Below, one piece after another: positions 30,740 to 38,210 of a stretch of 42,129 nucleotides of DNA. Positions within the stretch are counted from its first letter, which is position 1; each line of letters starts with the position of its first letter. A program made the position numbers and the translations under genes. The DNA comes from a virus. Location: positions 1 to 42,129 of IMG/VR virus record IMGVR_UViG_3300025313_000046; one strand, given 5' to 3'. The notes beneath the pieces are model-generated. The model was given only the letters and a program-made list of their open reading frames with translations. It had not been told where the DNA came from and did not search any database.

Positions 30740-31219
30740 CTAGCCCTCCATGATCTTACGAAGCTCCGCCTCTAGCTCTGAGGCTACGACTTCGCCTGGC
30801 TGACGCCGAGAGCACTCTCCGTGACAATGGTAGGCGCCACGAAGCTTCCATGTGGTCTTGCGACCACACTCTTTACATGTCCCACCATCGCCACGCATCC
30901 ACTCGATGGGAGCCTTAGGTGCGATAGGCTCCAGGGTTCTCATGAGTTTGATTCGCTCTTCCTCAAGCTCTAAAATCTGCCCGTACATGGCTTCCACACG
31001 ACGGGAGATTTCACGAATTCGCTGGAGAGGGTCAAGAGTGTTCACCCGCTGAACGCTGGGAGCGACAGGGTTTGACAGAGGTACTATTATGGATGTGTGA
31101 TTCCTAGCGTAGACCATGCGACCGTGAGTGTCAGAGGGTTTGTTTAAATTATAGTGCTGAGCCCACTCGGCTGGGGAGTCAAAATGCTTTGCGGAGTCGC
31201 AGGAACAAGCTATTTTCAT
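30740..31219 (-). CDS. Zinc-ribbon protein with coiled-coil middle
   Basis: 159 aa; GAGGGA before ATG 31219. N-terminal Cys/His part (MKIACSCDSAKHF), coiled coil at 67-95 (RIREISRRVEAMYGQILELE), then CKECGRKTTWKLRGAYHCHGEC, a zinc ribbon. First gene of the long small-gene operon, behind the promoter at 31258-31286. It contains copy 5 of the dispersed palindrome (VQRVN codons). Confidence 0.68.
   Translation of the reverse strand: MKIACSCDSAKHFDSPAEWAQHYNLNKPSDTHGRMVYARNHTSIIVPLSNPVAPSVQRVNTLDPLQRIREISRRVEAMYGQILELEEERIKLMRTLEPIAPKAPIEWMRGDGGTCKECGRKTTWKLRGAYHCHGECSRRQPGEVVASELEAELRKIMEG
31040..31054 (+). repeat. Dispersed 15-bp palindrome, copy 5
   Basis: GTTCACCCGCTGAAC, inside the gene at 30740-31219. 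Confidence 0.8.
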
Positions 31220-31257
31220 TCCCTCTTCCCCTTTCCGACTTTTTCTATCATTCTATC

Positions 31258-31286
31258 AGCGTACCACACGCCCCCGCCTATGTCAA
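31258..31286 (-). promoter_or_regulatory. Sigma-70-type promoter of the small-gene operon
   Basis: Minus strand TTGACA (31286-31281), 17 bases, TACGCT (31263-31258). Start expected near 31251, giving a leader of about 32 bases with a Shine-Dalgarno before ATG 31219. Confidence 0.65.
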
Positions 31287-31459
31287 CCACAAGATGTAGT
31301 GGTACTAATCACTTACTACCACTACCCATAGTGGTAGCCTCATCACTACCCATAGTAAGAAAAACGACAAACCACCTGCATGTAGTGCCCCACCGATATT
31401 GTCATGACAGGGCGAGGGGTGGTGCCTTGCCTCGGGGCCTTGCCTGACCCTGCTCTGAG
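31287..31459. repeat. Palindrome-rich intergenic region
   Basis: No gene seen. It holds a perfect hairpin CTACCACTA-CCCA-TAGTGGTAG (31316-31337), a further TAGTGGTA at 31297-31304, a related ACTACCCATAGTAAG, and the palindrome TGTCATGACA at 31400-31409, which recurs twice in the region 32814-33346. Likely binding sites or origin elements. Confidence 0.55.
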
Positions 31460-31795
31460 CTAGAGACGATAGTTGGACCATGGATGCCGTGCATAGTCTC
31501 TACACTTTCTACATAAGACTCCCACTAAGGTGTTCAAGCGCCCACCACATCTAGTACACTTTGCAGACTTAGTAACTGTTGCGCCTTTTGCTTTGTTACA
31601 CTTAAAGTGGGCGAGTTGAAGGTTTTCAATATTGTCAGAGCCCCCCACCGCAAAAGGTTTAATGTGATCTATCTCAATGTCGTCTCCAAGCTCTTTACTA
31701 CAGATGCCGCAGAGAGACCCGTCCCTTGCAAGGAGGAGTGCGACAAAGTCGCGAGCGCGCTGCCAAGGATTTACGTAACGCCCCACGAATCCCAT
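31460..31795 (-). CDS. HNH endonuclease with C-terminal zinc ribbon
   Basis: 111 aa from ATG 31795 (a TTG at 31822 would add nine residues; neither has a clear Shine-Dalgarno). CGIC, IEIDHIKPFAVGGSDNIENLQLAHFKCNKAKG is the HNH core (DH, N, H). CTRCGG...CRKC adds a second zinc ribbon. It may be a free homing-type nuclease or act in packaging or host DNA breakdown. It is not next to either split gene, so a direct link to the splits is not supported by position. Confidence 0.85.
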   Translation of the reverse strand: MGFVGRYVNPWQRARDFVALLLARDGSLCGICSKELGDDIEIDHIKPFAVGGSDNIENLQLAHFKCNKAKGATVTKSAKCTRCGGRLNTLVGVLCRKCRDYARHPWSNYRL

Positions 31796-31895
31796 TCTAG
31801 CATAAGCTCTTAAGCTTTGCAAGGGGCATTTACCCCTTTAAAACCGCGTATTTAGCGTTAGGGCGCGAACGCGGCGGGCGGGCGAAAGCGGGAAG

Positions 31896-31919
31896 GTGTC
31901 GGGTCTCTCCTGACGACAC
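31896..31919 (+). repeat. GTGTCG/CGACAC hairpin, copy A
   Basis: Arms GTGTCG and CGACAC around a loop containing TCTCT. A close relative lies at 33188-33210. Confidence 0.55.
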
Positions 31920-32116
31920 CCACACACACACTACACACACACAACTAGATAATACAGTTTCTGCCCGCTAGCCGTTTGACAAACCTAATGGTAAGTGCGC
32001 GTTTTCATTAAGCTTTTTTGCTATATGCCATCTTTATCACTTCAACCATTTGTGCCATTCGGCCCAGGGCCTTTCGCCATTTTTCATAGAGTGACATCTT
32101 AGAGAGCGTGGCGGGT

Positions 32117-32131
32117 GTTCACCTGCTGAAC
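32117..32131 (+). repeat. Dispersed 15-bp palindrome, copy 6
   Basis: GTTCACCTGCTGAAC in a gene-free stretch, eight bases from the perfect hairpin at 32139-32161. Confidence 0.8.
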
Positions 32132-32193
32132 AGTTGTAAAGACAACTCGAGAAGTTGTCTTGACAGCTTGACGTTATCCCTTTTAGAGCTATA

Positions 32194-32231
32194 GAAAAAA
32201 GAAAAACCCCAGGGTTTGCGGTCCCCTGGGG
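32194..32231 (-). terminator. Rho-independent terminator of the 32254-32736 gene
   Basis: On the minus strand CCCCAGGG (32231-32224), nine-base loop, CCCTGGGG (32214-32207), then TTTTTCTTTTTT. Strong stem and U-run, 23 bases after the stop codon. Confidence 0.9.
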
Positions 32232-32253
32232 CTCTCTTGCTCGGTGGGCGTGG

Positions 32254-32736
32254 CTACTTCTTCGCCACCTTGAGCATCCCGCCATCCCCTTCCACGGCGC
32301 GCCCTGCCTCGATCAGCTTGCGCCGCGCCACGATTGCCGCCTTGGCGGTCTCTTTGCCCGTCGTTGCCGACCACAGGAAGTTGGCATTGACGGCCTGAAC
32401 GGCCTTGAGGTCGCTGAGGGACAGTAGGTCGAATGGCTTGCCGCCCACCATGACCGTCGTCGACTCCGCGGCCACAGACTCCCGCACGTTCGCTCGCTCC
32501 TTCAGATCGGCCGCGTAGCAGTAGCGATCGTAGATCCACTCCTGAGAGGGATTCTGTTTCCCGTCAGTCTTGCCTGCCGCCTCGTTCGTGGCAGGCAACG
32601 ACACTGCCCACGCGAACAGCTCCTTGTACCCTTTGGGGACCTGGTACTTCAAGGGGACCGTCTTCTCGCCATCCTTGACCGACGTGACGACTTCGATGAA
32701 TCCGTTGCCTAGGTCTTTCAACGTCTTCTCTGCCAT
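32254..32736 (-). CDS. Separately transcribed early hypothetical protein
   Basis: 160 aa with GGAGGAG two bases before ATG 32736. Residues 1-60 are alpha/beta (NGFIEVVTSVKDGEKTVPLKYQVP), the rest helical with Lys/Ala-rich end. GC-rich. It has its own promoter (32784-32813) and a strong terminator (32194-32231), so it forms a one-gene unit next to the divergent region, the usual place for the first protein made on infection or a regulator. No family recognised. Confidence 0.75.
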   Translation of the reverse strand: MAEKTLKDLGNGFIEVVTSVKDGEKTVPLKYQVPKGYKELFAWAVSLPATNEAAGKTDGKQNPSQEWIYDRYCYAADLKERANVRESVAAESTTVMVGGKPFDLLSLSDLKAVQAVNANFLWSATTGKETAKAAIVARRKLIEAGRAVEGDGGMLKVAKK

Positions 32737-32783
32737 GACTCCTCCGATACGGTTAGGGTTTTACCACTTAGGCCACTAGGGGC

Positions 32784-32813
32784 AGTGTACCATACCCCAG
32801 GCCCAATTGTCAA
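32784..32813 (-). promoter_or_regulatory. Sigma-70-type promoter of the 32254-32736 gene
   Basis: Minus strand TTGACA (32813-32808), 18 bases, TACACT (32789-32784); same hexamers as the promoter at 24902. The -10 overlaps a GTGTACCATACC copy (32785-32796) repeated at 32900-32911. Confidence 0.7.
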
Positions 32814-33187
32814 GGCTGGAAGTGCGCTGCCCCCAGCCTAGCTCGCGGGGTGCGCTGCCCCGCTTGCCTGCCCTTTACAGATGCAGGCACCATGCCGTCG
32901 TGTACCATACCACATATGGTAGACTTTGCCCTGCGCCCTACTACCCCAAGTATGTCATGACATCCTTACAATGGGGCACTATCGCCCCGACTACTACCGC
33001 TAGTATGGCCCTCATGCCCCACTACTACGGCTAGGGGTCGAGTGAGGCGCTGACGCCCCAGTCTTATTGTCATGACATTATACCCCTACCTATGGTGTAG
33101 TTTGTGTGAACGACCACTAGGGGTAGGGGTATCCCTAGGTAGGCCCCCCATTTCTCCAAATTTTTTACGATTTTTCGTTCTAGTAGT

Positions 33188-33210
33188 GTGTCGTCTCTTG
33201 TTAACGACAC
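33188..33210 (+). repeat. GTGTCG/CGACAC hairpin, copy B
   Basis: GTGTCGT, nine-base loop, ACGACAC, perfect 7-bp arms. Loop carries TCTCT at the arm as in copy A (31896-31919). Confidence 0.55.
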
Positions 33211-33308
33211 GGTGGGGGGCGTTCTGTCACTCTACTCGTAGGGCGGCGCCCTTGTCGTAGGGCGTGACACTATATGTAACTCCCCGTAGCTACTGCCAAA
33301 TTTTGTTA

Positions 33309-33337
33309 TTGCTTTTTCCACACACCTGTGTCATACT
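33309..33337 (+). promoter_or_regulatory. Possible late promoter
   Basis: TTGCTT (33309-33314), 17 bases, CATACT (33332-33337). Weaker than the early promoters. The start would fall near 33344, three bases from the terminase ATG, again leaving almost no leader. Confidence 0.4.
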
Positions 33338-33346
33338 AGCTATGCT

Positions 33347-33847
33347 ATGGCGGGTGCGTCGCATCATGAGATCAAGACACTTCGGACTCGACATCATGAG
33401 GTCATTCGTCTGGCTTTCCAGGGCCTCACCCACAAGATGATCGGGTCGACCGTAGGCATGTCTCCCGCTGCGGTGGGGTGCGTCCTCCGTTCCCCCTTGG
33501 CACTAGCTGAGCTTGCTCGCCTACGTGATGCGGCGGAGGAGAAGCTCACTAACGTTCCGTTAAAGGCACGGATGGTTGCGGAGCTGAACGGCTTTGGTCG
33601 TGAAGCCTTTGTCCTTCAGCGCAACCTTATGCGTGATCCTAAGATGGATGTGAAACTTCGATCAAAGATCGCAGCCCACGCTATGGATCGAATCATCTTT
33701 GACAAAGGTGATGAGGATGAGCGTGGTGGGAGCATTCGCGATGTTCTACGAAGACTCGATGATGTCGCGGATGCTTTGAAAGAGGCAAAGGTTGTACAAG
33801 TCATCGATGTCATGGCTCCGACTCCCATCGAAGAGGAGCTAGCATGA
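33347..33847 (+). CDS. terS: Small terminase subunit
   Basis: 166 aa. N-terminal helix-turn-helix (HEVIRLAFQGLTHKMIGSTVGMSPAAVGCVLRS), helical middle, acidic stretch (DKGDEDERGG) and a C-terminal oligomerising helix. This, with its place before the terminase ATPase gene, fits TerS, which recognises phage DNA for packaging. No Shine-Dalgarno before ATG 33347; possibly leaderless. Confidence 0.7.
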   Translation: MAGASHHEIKTLRTRHHEVIRLAFQGLTHKMIGSTVGMSPAAVGCVLRSPLALAELARLRDAAEEKLTNVPLKARMVAELNGFGREAFVLQRNLMRDPKMDVKLRSKIAAHAMDRIIFDKGDEDERGGSIRDVLRRLDDVADALKEAKVVQVIDVMAPTPIEEELA

Positions 33848-34056
33848 GACTTGCTCTTGCTTTCATCCTACTTCTTTCCGAATGTGCTGGTGCCGATCAA
33901 ATCATCAAACAAATGGCTCAGGACAAGGCATCAGCTTGTGTGCATTTGAGCGCCATGCTCTACGGCAATGCCACATATTGTCGTACTAATGAACCAGGCT
34001 CCACTGTGATCTTTAAGGGTGGGAAGATGGCGATACAACATGGTATGATTAAGTGA
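33844..34056 (+). CDS. Small secreted protein
   Basis: 70 aa; ATGA overlap with the terminase gene. Residues 1-17 are a signal peptide (MRLALAFILLLSECAGA), cleaved probably after AGA; LSEC is not a good lipobox because of Glu at -1. The mature part has two more Cys. Unknown function; an exported protein inside the terminase operon is odd. Confidence 0.6.
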   Translation: MRLALAFILLLSECAGADQIIKQMAQDKASACVHLSAMLYGNATYCRTNEPGSTVIFKGGKMAIQHGMIK

Positions 34057-34406
34057 TACAGCTTCCTACGTGGACTCCCATCTATAGAGAGCTAATCAGG
34101 AAGCGTGCTGATGAACTTAACTCTGATGGGTGTACCATGGTTCCTGATTTCTATGTTGATGCGTGTTATGAACATGACATTCATTTTAGAACTCATCAAA
34201 CACTCTTTGGTGTCCCGATTCTCTTTGAAGAGGCAAATCATTGGTTTGGTGAGCGTATCAAAACAATGAGCCCATTTGGACGTTTCAGTCCAATGGCATG
34301 GTGGCGTGAGCGTGCTGTCTCAAAGTTCGGTCGCAAGGCTTGGGACGCAGAAGGTGTAGGTACTCCTTTCTGCCAAGTGTATCAAAGCTCCTGGGTCAAA
34401 ACATGA
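34053..34406 (+). CDS. Phospholipase A2-like small protein
   Basis: 117 aa; GTG overlapping TGA (GTGA). SDGCTMVPDFYVDACYEHDIHFRTHQ carries the arrangement of PLA2-fold enzymes: a DGC loop able to bind calcium, then C-x-x-H-D, the His-Asp pair that cleaves the sn-2 ester. C-terminal helices are aromatic and basic. Similar phage proteins exist without proven activity. Possible roles: membrane damage at lysis or in entry. It lies between the terminase genes. Confidence 0.62.
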   Translation: MIQLPTWTPIYRELIRKRADELNSDGCTMVPDFYVDACYEHDIHFRTHQTLFGVPILFEEANHWFGERIKTMSPFGRFSPMAWWRERAVSKFGRKAWDAEGVGTPFCQVYQSSWVKT

Positions 34407-35044
34407 TCCCAAAGATCCCCTACGAAGTTCAACAACTCGCCTTGTACAGAAGTCAGCCTGTGAAGTTCTTTGGAGACTGTGTTTATACCCTTGACCAAGC
34501 CGATCGTGCTCAGCCGGTTAAGAAATATCCTGTACACTATCCCTATCTTCAATGGCTCATTCCTACGATGATAGAAGAGGCCCTTCTTGGTCTTGTGAAG
34601 AACAGGCGTCTTATTATCACATGGACTGGCTGTGGGATTCTCCTTTGGGATGCTATGTTTTTCGAGGGGCGCTTTAACGCCCTCGTTTCTAAGAAAGAGG
34701 AAGACTCAGATGAGCTTGTTCGGCGCTGTAAATTTATCTATGATAACATTCCTGAGAAGTTCCTCCCTATGAAGCCCTCATTTGCTTACAAGTACACTTC
34801 TTTCAAGTCAGAAGAAATTGACAGTGAGATTAAGGGTGTGGCTCAGGGGCCTGATCAGCTTCGTCAATATACCTGCTCTCGTGTCTTTTGTGATGAGATG
34901 GCTTTCTGGCCTCACTGTCGTCAAACTTTCTCTGGCTTGAAGCCCACCCTAGAGGGTGGGGGCAAGGTTTGTCTAGTCTCCACGCGATGGCCGGGGTTCT
35001 TTCGAGACATCGTTGAAGATACTATCGATGAGGCAGTAGCGTGA
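34403..35044 (+). CDS. terL: Large terminase, ATPase half
   Basis: 213 aa from ATG 34403 (ATGA overlap). N-terminal adenine-region helices, then KNRRLIITWTGCGILLW in the Walker A place, SRVFCDEMAFW (Walker B Asp-Glu) and LVSTRWPG (coupling motif). The P-loop lacks the usual G-K-S/T or RQMG pattern. The reading frame ends right after the ATPase domain; the nuclease is in the next gene. It should power DNA packaging together with it. Confidence 0.8.
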   Translation: MIPKIPYEVQQLALYRSQPVKFFGDCVYTLDQADRAQPVKKYPVHYPYLQWLIPTMIEEALLGLVKNRRLIITWTGCGILLWDAMFFEGRFNALVSKKEEDSDELVRRCKFIYDNIPEKFLPMKPSFAYKYTSFKSEEIDSEIKGVAQGPDQLRQYTCSRVFCDEMAFWPHCRQTFSGLKPTLEGGGKVCLVSTRWPGFFRDIVEDTIDEAVA

Positions 35045-35976
35045 CAGAGGTAGCCACGGGGCGTTCAGCCGCTGAACAGTTAGTAGGTGATCTTCTGATC
35101 ACAGTCTCTAAGACTGAGGTCATGCAGGGTGTGACCGCTTGGCGCAACCCTAAAAATGGTTTTAAGATAGTAGACCTTGAGAACGTAGCTCACCCTGGAA
35201 AGCGATCTTCTGAGTGGCTTCTTCAAGCTCGCCAAGGCATTCCCAAAGCAGAATTCGAACGAGAGTACGGAAAGAAATGGGTTGTTTACGATGGGAAGCC
35301 TGTGTACGATGACTATGACGAAGACATTCATATGGCTCGTGGGGCAATTTTTGCCAAGGGTCGTTGTCGTTTAATCTCTGGATGGGATGCGGGCCCTAAC
35401 GATGTGAATCTTGCCTGGGCTCTTGGTCTTGCTTTCCCTCAGTACCGCGCCATTACCTTCATCGACGAGTACTTCGTTGATGATGGTGATGGTGTCGATT
35501 TCATCGAGGTGGTTAGAGCCCGTTTAGCTCTTGAGTGGTTCAAGATAAGTGGTGGATTCTCTCTTCATGTCGCTGACCCCTCAGTCTTTACTCAAGACAA
35601 CCGAACAAGATCCTGCTTCGCAGACGAGATGCGCAAACATGGGATGCCACCTCTACCTGGGGCAGTCAGCTTTGCTGATCGCCGTAAAGCAGTTAATGAC
35701 TTGATGGCTCAGCATTATCGCTCTACCCAGGAAGACAAGATCATCTCTCGTTGGCGTGTTCACGAGCGATGCTCTGTTATTCGCGAAGCGATGGGTGGTG
35801 GATACTGCTATCCGAAGGCTGCGATGGGAGTTGGTGGTGACTACAAGCCAACTCCTCTTAAGAATAAGTTTTCTCACATCGCGAACGCAGTTGAGTATGC
35901 TTGCTCAAAACTTGAGGCTTCAGTAATGACTATTCCATTCGAGGGGCGGTCTCTGCCCCCCTCCGGAGTTATTTGA
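35041..35976 (+). CDS. Large terminase, nuclease half
   Basis: 311 aa; GTG overlaps the stop of the ATPase gene (GTGA). Linker region SSEWLLQARQGIPKAEFEREYGKKW, then the RNase H-like nuclease: SGWDAG (first Asp), HVADPSV (second Asp), and FSHIANAVEYAC where many family members have an Asp before Ala. Cuts concatemeric DNA at packaging. Normal terminases are one chain; this is the second half of a split gene. Copy 7 of the dispersed palindrome lies in its first codons. Confidence 0.8.
   Translation: MTEVATGRSAAEQLVGDLLITVSKTEVMQGVTAWRNPKNGFKIVDLENVAHPGKRSSEWLLQARQGIPKAEFEREYGKKWVVYDGKPVYDDYDEDIHMARGAIFAKGRCRLISGWDAGPNDVNLAWALGLAFPQYRAITFIDEYFVDDGDGVDFIEVVRARLALEWFKISGGFSLHVADPSVFTQDNRTRSCFADEMRKHGMPPLPGAVSFADRRKAVNDLMAQHYRSTQEDKIISRWRVHERCSVIREAMGGGYCYPKAAMGVGGDYKPTPLKNKFSHIANAVEYACSKLEASVMTIPFEGRSLPPSGVI
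35063..35077 (+). repeat. Dispersed 15-bp palindrome, copy 7
   Basis: GTTCAGCCGCTGAAC, 22 bases into the terminase nuclease gene, at the split point of the terminase. Confidence 0.8.
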
Positions 35977-36230
35977 TGAAACACGAAGCCCCTATGATGG
36001 AGAAGTCAAAGCCATCTGTTCATCTATCTTGGGGTGGTGAACACTCCATGCCCCTCAAGATCACTGGTGTTGATTCTCTCAATCTAAAAGACAAGGTTCG
36101 TATTGTTATCGATGGCTCCGTCACGGGTCTTCGTAAAGACAAGTACGAATCCTCTGTCGATGTGGCCATGAGTTCTGTTCGTGTGTCTAAAGGTAACAAA
36201 GACCTCGAAGATACTGTGAGCGACGACTAG
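35976..36230 (+). CDS. Small protein between terminase and portal
   Basis: 84 aa from ATG 35976 with GGAG seven bases upstream (TGATG overlap). A beta pattern (PLKITGVDSLNLKDKVRIVIDG, then SVDVAMSSVRV) and an acidic end. Small proteins in this slot are common in phages and may help head assembly; no name can be given. Confidence 0.65.
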   Translation: MKHEAPMMEKSKPSVHLSWGGEHSMPLKITGVDSLNLKDKVRIVIDGSVTGLRKDKYESSVDVAMSSVRVSKGNKDLEDTVSDD

Positions 36231-38210
36231 ATGCCAGACGTCATTCGTCCAGACTTACGCTACACAGAAGCGAAAGCTATTAAGCTAACTCGCCTTCTTC
36301 GTGATCGTCTAGATATGTCTCAGCGTGTCATTTCTCAAGCTTACAAGACCTGGGATCGTCTTGAAGAGGAGTATCGAGCCTATCGTCCCGTCGACGACGA
36401 AGACCGAGAAAGCCTTCGCAAAAATGATGTTCAGAAAATCATTGTTCCTATCCAGTTTGCGACTGCACAGACTATGCTCACTTTCATGATGGAAGTTTTC
36501 ACAGCCCTCAAACCCGTTTTGCGTGTTAGGGGAACTGACCCTGCGACAAAGAAAAAATCCCGTGTCATGGAAGTTGCTCTTGACTATGACTATCGTGGCA
36601 ATCGAGGTTACTTTACTCTTTACCAATGGTTTCTGAACGCCTTTCGTTACTCCTATGGAATCATCGAGAACACATGGGGCACTCGTACAGTTCTCAAGAA
36701 CGTAGTGAAACCAGGAGCTCCTAGTTTCTTGGAGCTTGATGGACAACAGATTCTTGTCCCAGGAACTATGGAACTTCGTAAAGACTACTTCACAACTTTT
36801 GAAGGTAATCGTTGGCGCATTGCTGACAATCGCCGTTGGTTTCCGGACCCTCGTGTGACTCTGTCAAACTTCCATGAAGGTGAGTTTTGTGGTAAACGTG
36901 ATCTCATTCATTATCACGATTTGAAGAAGCTGGAACTTGATGGTCTCTTCTTTAACACATCGCTAGTTCGTGCTGCACCGGCGGGGTCTATGCGCGATGC
37001 TGAGTTTGCGTCTTCTGACAATCAGCGCTCTCGGATACGCCCCGAGTTCTTTACGACTGATCTTCGCGACGCCCGCAAAGCTAAGATGCATGTAAACGAA
37101 GAGATTTACATTGACATCATTCCCGAAGAGTTTGGGTTAGGTGATGAGGATCGTCCAGAGAAGTGGGTATTTAATCTCATTGATGGGCAGATCATAGTCC
37201 GTGCCGAGCCTTCCCCATTCATACGATTCCCCTACGAGATCGTGGAAGTCTATCCAGATGTTCTCGGTTTCATGTCCCAAGGTATCATGGAGATCACCTC
37301 TCCTCTTGCACGTCATATCTCCTTCTTGTTCAACAGTCACATGGCTAACGTTCGCAAAGCTGTTAACGACATGATGTTGGTTGACCCCTCTCGTATCGAT
37401 ATTCGTGATCTTCTTGATCCTCGAGCAGGCAAAGTCATTAGACTTCTTCCTCTTGCTTACGGAACTGATCCCTCCCTCGCTTTGAAACAACTTGGCGTTG
37501 TGGATGTCACTCGCGGTCATGTTGAAGATTCCAAGATGATCCTCGACCTTTGGATGCGTATTACAGGCGCATCCGACGCTATGTTTGGCAACATAACAGC
37601 GTCACGTCGAACAGCTTTCGAGCTTGGCGGTGTCTTCAAGATGGGTGCCTCTCGCATGAAGACCATCGCTGATCTTTTTTCTAGTGAAGGCGTAGCCCCT
37701 CTAACAGAGCAAATGGCTGTTCTTCGCCAAGAAAACATGTCGATGGAACAATTCATGGAGATCGGTGGTCAGACGGCCGCCGACCTTGGCGTTGCTCCTG
37801 AGGAAATCGTTGAGGGCTTTCTTAAAGTTCGTCGTGATCATATCTCTGGTGTCTTCTCTTACCCCGCGGAGGAGGGGGTTCTTCCCCAAGACCGTGTCAA
37901 AGCTGCGGAGCTTCTGCAGAAAGCTTTCGATACTGTGTCTCGCTCCCCCATTTTACCGATGTTCTTCGACCCGGTTGGAATCTTTCGTGAGATGATGCGT
38001 CAGTCTGGTTATCATAACATCGATGAATTCATGAATCAAGCGGTTCGTGCTGACGCAAGTCTTGTTACTAGTGATCAGCTTCAAAACATGTTGGCTCGTG
38101 GTAGCGTTCAACCAATGGGCCGACCAAACAGGGGCGTTCGTGAGGATCGCGAAGGACTGACCCCCGCCGGAGCCTTCAATGGATCTGGACGAACAAGAAC
38201 TCAAGAGTAA
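36231..38210 (+). CDS. Portal protein
   Basis: 659 aa, ATG directly after the upstream TAG. Helical start (RPDLRYTEAKAIKLTRLLRDRL), KNDVQKIIVPIQFATAQTMLTFMMEVFTALKPVLRV, then a long stem and crown with MGASRMKTIADLFSSEG and helical C-terminus. Length and pattern match portals of short-tailed phages (P22-type, 650-725 aa). Forms the ring through which DNA enters and leaves. Its position after the terminase genes and before the scaffold supports this. Confidence 0.82.
   Translation: MPDVIRPDLRYTEAKAIKLTRLLRDRLDMSQRVISQAYKTWDRLEEEYRAYRPVDDEDRESLRKNDVQKIIVPIQFATAQTMLTFMMEVFTALKPVLRVRGTDPATKKKSRVMEVALDYDYRGNRGYFTLYQWFLNAFRYSYGIIENTWGTRTVLKNVVKPGAPSFLELDGQQILVPGTMELRKDYFTTFEGNRWRIADNRRWFPDPRVTLSNFHEGEFCGKRDLIHYHDLKKLELDGLFFNTSLVRAAPAGSMRDAEFASSDNQRSRIRPEFFTTDLRDARKAKMHVNEEIYIDIIPEEFGLGDEDRPEKWVFNLIDGQIIVRAEPSPFIRFPYEIVEVYPDVLGFMSQGIMEITSPLARHISFLFNSHMANVRKAVNDMMLVDPSRIDIRDLLDPRAGKVIRLLPLAYGTDPSLALKQLGVVDVTRGHVEDSKMILDLWMRITGASDAMFGNITASRRTAFELGGVFKMGASRMKTIADLFSSEGVAPLTEQMAVLRQENMSMEQFMEIGGQTAADLGVAPEEIVEGFLKVRRDHISGVFSYPAEEGVLPQDRVKAAELLQKAFDTVSRSPILPMFFDPVGIFREMMRQSGYHNIDEFMNQAVRADASLVTSDQLQNMLARGSVQPMGRPNRGVREDREGLTPAGAFNGSGRTRTQE

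Larger units (their letters stand above)
31823..32193. other. Gene-free region with hairpins and CA repeat
   Basis: No convincing gene on either strand. It contains hairpin GTGTCG(12-base loop)CGACAC at 31896-31919, a CA dinucleotide tract at 31918-31943 with one break, copy 6 of the dispersed palindrome (32117-32131), and a perfect hairpin AAGACAACT-CGAGA-AGTTGTCTT (32139-32161). An AGTTGT at 32132-32137 could pair alternatively with ACAACT at 32142-32147. It lies downstream of the terminator at 32194. Confidence 0.6.
32814..33346. repeat. Divergent intergenic region, repeat-rich: candidate origin/control region
   Basis: 533 bases without a credible gene, C-rich on the plus strand. Contents: GTGTACCATACC (32900-32911, direct repeat of 32785-32796); inverted repeat TACCATA-5-TATGGTA (32903-32921); TGTCATGACA palindromes (32953-32962 and 33068-33077); CCACTAGGGG near 33112, repeating one near 32773; many CTACCCC/TAGGGGT words; hairpin GTGTCG...CGACAC (33188-33209); AGGGC-GGC-GCCCT near 33240. 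It separates leftward early from rightward late transcription, as phage origins and switches often do. Confidence 0.6.

Noticed and set aside
31918-31943. CA-dinucleotide tract as a phase-variable promoter element
   Set aside because: Broken by one base and not placed between promoter hexamers or at a gene start; kept only as a simple repeat.
36309-36746. Antisense frame in the portal gene
   Set aside because: Portal reading is strong; the antisense product matches no pattern.
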